Assembly (NCBI GenBank): GCA_934474225.1
Contig: CAKSLU010000001.1
Coordinates: forward strand, 70,905-134,904
From: an uncultured Eubacteriales bacterium
GTDB lineage: Bacteria; Bacillota; Clostridia; Oscillospirales; CAG-272
Length of the DNA stretch: 64,000 nucleotides
Direction of reading: 5' to 3'
Positions 59,756 to 64,000 of this stretch are shown here, piece after piece. Within the stretch, counting starts at the first letter, position 1; each line of letters starts with the position of its first letter. The translations under genes and the position numbers were made by a program. The notes below the pieces were generated by a model. It was not told where the DNA came from. It did no database searches and saw nothing but the letters and a program-made list of their open reading frames with translations.

Positions 59756-62700
59756 TTACTGCGTAATCTGTCTGAGCAGGGAAAGAACATCGGCAAGACC
59801 GGTCGTTCCGTCGGCATTTACATCGCCGTCGAGCGGTTTGCCGTCCAGGACGTTTTGCAGAAGTATGAGAGCGTCCGCAACCGTGATTTTTCCGTCACCG
59901 TTGAAGTCGTATCTTCTTCCGACCCGATAGGTTTGCGTAGAACCGTCCGTGAAAGTGAGCAGAACACTGTATTCGGCGGCTGCGGGGGCGACGACGAACG
60001 CGGTGCTTTCCTCGACAGCAACGGAATCATATACGACGCCGTCTACAGCTGCCGATGCAAGCGTTTTGCCCGCGGGGAAATCAATCGCCTTGTAGGTTCC
60101 TTCCATGCCTGCCTTTGCCGCAATATAGCTGTCCGTCATGCGGTAAATGTCCGAAACGGTAAGCGAGGTGTTGTTCGCCAAAGAACAGTAAATGGAGTCC
60201 AGCACATCCGGCTCAAAAAGCAAGGCAATCGTATACGCGCATGCGCCGTCCACCGGGACAAGGTATGCGCCGTTTGCAAAGGTGACATCGGCGGCAGCGT
60301 TCAGCGTTGCGCCGTAGGTGTTGCCGCTGTAAGACTGAAGGGTAAGCGTCGTTCCAGCATCGAGCTTTTTATAGCGGAAGTCATGGCGGTCGAGCAGGGC
60401 AAGCACTGCATCGACGCCTTCAACATCGGCGGGGAAAACATAGGCAGTCGGCAGCTTCCGATACCGCACGGCGGTGTCAAAGTCATATAAGTAGGTGGGA
60501 TTATCTTCGACGCGCACGGTTGAATCCGCGCCGACGAGCGGATTGTTCCATTCATACAGGTAGCGTTTTTCGGCTCTGGATGCCGTCGTCGAAAGGATGA
60601 CTGCCTTTTTATCGTCATAAACCTGTGCGCTGAGCGCGACTTCCTTGCGCGCAGCCTCAACTTTTCGCGCCATCTCGCCGTCCATCTTCAGTACAATGTC
60701 AACCAGCGCCCGAATGCCGCAGAGCTGCGCATAGGTGCGGCGTGCAATATGGCTTTCGCCGCCGGTTATGCCGTGCACTTCGAGAATGTATGCATAGGAG
60801 CCGCACATACCGAAGAAATGGGTGTTCCAGACCGGGCTGACATCTGTTTGATAATAATATGTGCGAAGCCCTTTTGCTTCCATATCCGAAAGTGCCTGCA
60901 TGGCAAGCCTCTCCGCATCAATGGTTGCGGCAGAGCGATCGCCGTGAATGACAGAGAGCGGATTGCCGTATCCGTTCAGGTTGCACTGCGCCATAATACC
61001 GGCGTCATATACATCGGTTAACAGCTCGCTCTCCGACCAAACCGGATTGGCGGGCGCCTCGTGGCAATCGAGCGTAAAGGTGGGCATAAACAGATTGTAT
61101 ACATGCATAATGCCGGAAACTTCGGCGCTTGACAATAGCATGTAGTCGCGGTTCAAATTATCGATGGGCTTCGGGTTCGGCGTTTCACGGATAAAGTCCT
61201 TGGCACCGTCCGGGTTCATGCGGGGAAGTACGAGAATTGCACCGATGTTTGTGCCGTCGAGCAGGGTCTTGCCATAATCACCGCACAACTCGGAGATGAA
61301 CGCAAGCGTTCCCTCCGTGCCCGTAGACTCGTTGCCGTGCGTGCCGCCGTTGATCATCAGAATGTCGCGGCCTTTCGTCTTGCCGACGATGGCTGCGGCT
61401 TCCGTCAGCGTTGCGCCTTCCGGGATTTCATCCATGGTAAAGAGCGCAAGCGGGACATCGTATCCGTAAGACGAAGTGGCGACACTGTAGACATGCATGT
61501 ATGCGCAGTTTGCCGCTTTGTCGCTTAAGAATTTCGCGATTTCTTCGTTGGTTGTATAATAAACGGAGGATGTGCCGTACCGCTTGTTGAAATAAGGCGT
61601 ATCCGGCTGGGAATAGCCCACAAGGTCGGTTTCCTTGTAGTATTTCTCCACGATTTCGCTTGTGTTGAAGGAGCCGGTCTTGTAGTCAAATCCGTCTGCA
61701 TTCACCTTGTCAAATTCAAGATTCAGCGTGTAGACAGCGCTTCTGCCGTCCAGGTAGAGTGCTCTGCGCTTGAAATTCCCGCCGTTTGTGTCCGAAACGA
61801 CAGTGGCGGTATAGAGCCCCGGCGTCAGCGTATAGGTTGCCGAGGTATCGGTTTTCGCATCCGCCGTAATCCAACTGCCGGTTATGGCGTAGCCCGGGCG
61901 CAGACGAACCGAAAAGCCTGCCTTGTGCTTTACGGTCACTGCGGTGGTCTGACATGCGCCGGCAAAGTCGATAGAGAAGGTATTCTCATTGCAAACGAGT
62001 GTTTCATTTTCCTGCGGTGCATACTGCAGCTGCGCGGAAGCATCCATATTCGCTGCGCTGATATACGCCACGGGCAGCGGTCTTCCGTTTATCGAGACTT
62101 CCGACACACCGGAAATCGTGCCGACTGTAAGCTTGGCACAGGGCGCAAGCACGAGCTTGCCGCCGCCCGTCAGCTTGCGGATATCGGAGGAGACGCCGAT
62201 GCTGACCGTGCCGCCTGCCGACAAATCAATATCCGTCTCGTCCGCCTTTATTTTTCCGAAAACCGTTCCGTTTGTCGCGATTACCTTTGAGGTGCCTTTT
62301 ACCGTCGATGCACCCTCAAATTCGTCAGCGAAAATGTCACCGTAAACGCTGCCGCCGTTTAACCGTATTGTGGAAGTGCCATTGACGATACTGCCTTTGG
62401 CGCCGCCACCGAACACATTCTTCGTGCCCGCGACGGAGGAACCGGAGCTGCAGATATTGACCTTGTAATAGCACAGCTTTCCGCCGTTTATCTCAACGCA
62501 GGTGTTGCCTGTCACCGTGCCTGCATAGCTGCCGCCGAAAATGCTGCCGTTGAAGTCGCCGCCGTTTACAACGACCTTGACATTGCCGTCAACACCGTTT
62601 TCGTAGCCGCCTGCATAGAGGGAATAAAACGAGTATGCATTGTCCTCGATCGTAATCTCGACATTGCCCTTGGTAAACGCGTTTTTGTTGCGGGATGCAC

Positions 62701-64000
62701 CGATCGTATTGTGATTGATACCGCATGTGCCGCCGAGCGTCATATAGATGTTGCCGGTGAATGTGCAGTTCTTTTCACCGTTGACGCCGAGCGTGCCGCC
62801 GACAATGCCCTGCGTATTGGAAGTGTAGAGCATGGACGCAGTCCCGGCGAAAGTCAGATGCGAATCGCCGATAAAGTCGCCTGAGAAGTTTCCGCCGACG
62901 ACCGCGTTTTCGTAGGAACCGCCGAGGACGGTCACATAACTGTTGCCCTTGAAAGTTCCGTACTGGTTTCCGCCGAATACATTCCGGAAGAAACCGCTTT
63001 TGATTGTGATGTTGGATTCGCCGACAAAATCGGTGTTATAATTGCCGCCGATAATGGAAAGGTACTGCTTGCTCGTATAGTTGAGGCAAACAACACCGGT
63101 ATCAATCGTCAGCGGCTTGCCGCCTGCAATGATATTGAGATTGCCGCCGGTGTAGAGCGTTCTTTCCAGCACAATGTCTTTGAATACCGTTTCTGCGCCG
63201 ATTGTCAGATTCGCCTTGAATTGCAGCGCCGCAACATCGGTATAGTCTTCGTCTTCATACTTGCTTGTGATGCACAGCTTGCCTGTAGCCGGCAAAACCG
63301 TACTTTGCGCAATGACTGTGTTGCCTGCTATAATGACTGTGCCGCCGCCGGGCATCTCGGCGACAGCCGCTGAAAGGGAAGTGTATGCCCCATCTGTTTT
63401 TCCTGTGCCGTCCACATAGACGGTGCGCGGCTCCGCCGTCACGATTTTTCTTTGCATATATGTGTTTCCCTCAAGTATTCCTTCATATCCGTCATCGACC
63501 AAAAGCGACGGCGTTTCTTTGTAAGTTTTTGCTGTTACGGTTTTGTTTCCTCTGAGATCGACCACAAGCGTGGCAGTACCGTTTAAGGTTCCCGAATAGT
63601 TCTTAGCCGAAACGGCCCCGTTTGAAACGAGATTGCTGAGTTCTACAACGGTATTGCCGTTCATGGTACCGTCAAAATTGCCGCCGTAAATGCAGCGCCA
63701 GGTTCCCGATTTTATAATCAGGTGTGCACCGTAGTTGACGGTGCCGCCTGCCGCACCGCCGAACAGGGCGGGGTACATTGCGCCGGAGGCTGCCGTGACG
63801 CGCACATTTTCGCCGATGGTCAGCGTGTGACCGCAGCACAGAATGTTACCGCTGACCGTTGCCGTAGAATACAAGTGAACATTGTCGATTTCGAGCGGGC
63901 TGCTCAGAAACAGCGAGCGCGCAAAAGTGAGGGTAACATCGCCTTCGCCGACGATTGTGACTTTGCCGCCGACTTTCGGCAGCGTTACGCCCGCCTTTGC
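59756..64000 (-). CDS. Secreted beta-helix repeat protein with M14 carboxypeptidase and dockerin-like C-terminus (N-terminus beyond window)
   Basis: The frame is open to the window edge, so the gene starts outside; about 1414 residues are visible. Order: beta-helix repeats (64000 to about 62150; GGNYNTDFVGESNITIKSG, GGSYAGTVTGNTCVEINGG), a sandwich-like linker, an M14 zinc carboxypeptidase domain (about 61570-60630), another beta domain, and a dockerin-like pair at 59912-59756: DFNGDGKITVADALILLQ and DVNADGTTGLADVLSLLR, two calcium-loop helices. Zinc ligands GGTHGNESTG and LDCHEA, substrate Arg NLNRDY and catalytic Glu AYILEVHG are intact. It probably trims peptides at the cell surface or in a complex. 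Paralogue of the broken gene at 1-4452. Confidence 0.85.
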   Translation of the reverse strand, partial: AKAGVTLPKVGGKVTIVGEGDVTLTFARSLFLSSPLEIDNVHLYSTATVSGNILCCGHTLTIGENVRVTAASGAMYPALFGGAAGGTVNYGAHLIIKSGTWRCIYGGNFDGTMNGNTVVELSNLVSNGAVSAKNYSGTLNGTATLVVDLRGNKTVTAKTYKETPSLLVDDGYEGILEGNTYMQRKIVTAEPRTVYVDGTGKTDGAYTSLSAAVAEMPGGGTVIIAGNTVIAQSTVLPATGKLCITSKYEDEDYTDVAALQFKANLTIGAETVFKDIVLERTLYTGGNLNIIAGGKPLTIDTGVVCLNYTSKQYLSIIGGNYNTDFVGESNITIKSGFFRNVFGGNQYGTFKGNSYVTVLGGSYENAVVGGNFSGDFIGDSHLTFAGTASMLYTSNTQGIVGGTLGVNGEKNCTFTGNIYMTLGGTCGINHNTIGASRNKNAFTKGNVEITIEDNAYSFYSLYAGGYENGVDGNVKVVVNGGDFNGSIFGGSYAGTVTGNTCVEINGGKLCYYKVNICSSGSSVAGTKNVFGGGAKGSIVNGTSTIRLNGGSVYGDIFADEFEGASTVKGTSKVIATNGTVFGKIKADETDIDLSAGGTVSIGVSSDIRKLTGGGKLVLAPCAKLTVGTISGVSEVSINGRPLPVAYISAANMDASAQLQYAPQENETLVCNENTFSIDFAGACQTTAVTVKHKAGFSVRLRPGYAITGSWITADAKTDTSATYTLTPGLYTATVVSDTNGGNFKRRALYLDGRSAVYTLNLEFDKVNADGFDYKTGSFNTSEIVEKYYKETDLVGYSQPDTPYFNKRYGTSSVYYTTNEEIAKFLSDKAANCAYMHVYSVATSSYGYDVPLALFTMDEIPEGATLTEAAAIVGKTKGRDILMINGGTHGNESTGTEGTLAFISELCGDYGKTLLDGTNIGAILVLPRMNPDGAKDFIRETPNPKPIDNLNRDYMLLSSAEVSGIMHVYNLFMPTFTLDCHEAPANPVWSESELLTDVYDAGIMAQCNLNGYGNPLSVIHGDRSAATIDAERLAMQALSDMEAKGLRTYYYQTDVSPVWNTHFFGMCGSYAYILEVHGITGGESHIARRTYAQLCGIRALVDIVLKMDGEMARKVEAARKEVALSAQVYDDKKAVILSTTASRAEKRYLYEWNNPLVGADSTVRVEDNPTYLYDFDTAVRYRKLPTAYVFPADVEGVDAVLALLDRHDFRYKKLDAGTTLTLQSYSGNTYGATLNAAADVTFANGAYLVPVDGACAYTIALLFEPDVLDSIYCSLANNTSLTVSDIYRMTDSYIAAKAGMEGTYKAIDFPAGKTLASAAVDGVVYDSVAVEESTAFVVAPAAAEYSVLLTFTDGSTQTYRVGRRYDFNGDGKITVADALILLQNVLDGKPLDGDVNADGTTGLADVLSLLRQITQ

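Noticed and set aside
1..64000. Homologous ends as terminal redundancy of a circular or phage genome
   Set aside because: The two end genes are diverged paralogues, not identical sequence, and the gene content is chromosomal.

Overview
The window looks like the chromosome of an anaerobic, GC-rich, Gram-positive member of the Clostridia, probably near the Oscillospiraceae/Ruminococcaceae. Support comes from spore genes (CotJA-CotJB-CotJC, YunB), an RqcH/NFACT protein, a DivIVA-type protein, a miaB-ylbF-mutS-mutL cluster, SLH and dockerin-type surface domains, a sodium-pumping decarboxylase and a flavodiiron protein. GGAGG-type ribosome sites and promoters with 17-base spacers are common. I see no tRNA, rRNA, CRISPR array, phage block or insertion sequence. 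Taxonomy is inferred from gene content only.

Layout. 1-4452 (-): a giant secreted beta-helix/M14 carboxypeptidase gene, cut by the window start and broken by an internal deletion with a frameshift. 4602-5735 (+): a divergent regulator with a periplasmic-binding-protein-like sensor and a C-terminal helix-turn-helix. 5791-10674 (-): a five-gene biotin-dependent sodium-pump operon holding two different carboxyltransferases. 10929-15053 (-): XRE regulator, an orphan fumarase beta subunit, a DivIVA-like protein, YunB and a tyrosine recombinase. 15204-22562 (+): membrane protein, HAD phosphatase, acetyltransferase, RqcH, then a heterodimeric ABC exporter. 22604-25950 (-): cytidylate-kinase-like protein and two MATE pumps behind a leader with an attenuator. 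26125-28714 (-): FakA/DegV fatty-acid kinase pair, with a possible small RNA upstream. 29054-30619 (+): sodium/solute symporter. 30683-32886 (-): DUF1538 membrane protein and a tandem PII-like protein. 33122-36782: CmpB-type membrane protein, cotJ operon, SLH protein. 36837-43787: peptidase T, ECF S-component, HAD, two COG0523 metal GTPases, ComEC. 43972-49902: galM, lactonase, E2-like protein, acetyltransferase, ABC-F, a small protein. 50081-59704: flavodiiron fusion, miaB, ylbF, mutS, mutL, tgt. 59756-64000 (-): an intact-looking paralogue of the first gene, with a dockerin-like C-terminus and its N-terminus beyond the window.

Sodium recurs in the functions: a Na+-pumping decarboxylase could build a gradient, a Na+/solute symporter would spend it, MATE pumps often use it, and DUF1538 proteins have been described as cation/proton antiporters. 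The MmdA, biotin-carrier and OadA-like subunits, with fumarase beta nearby, suggest a C4-dicarboxylate/propionate route.

Best leads for new biology: the composite decarboxylase/transcarboxylase operon, the attenuated leader of the kinase-MATE-MATE operon, the promoter-driven structured RNA at about 28815-28900, the COG0523-YcgQ fusion, and the paired M14/beta-helix surface proteins with an adjacent atypical regulator.
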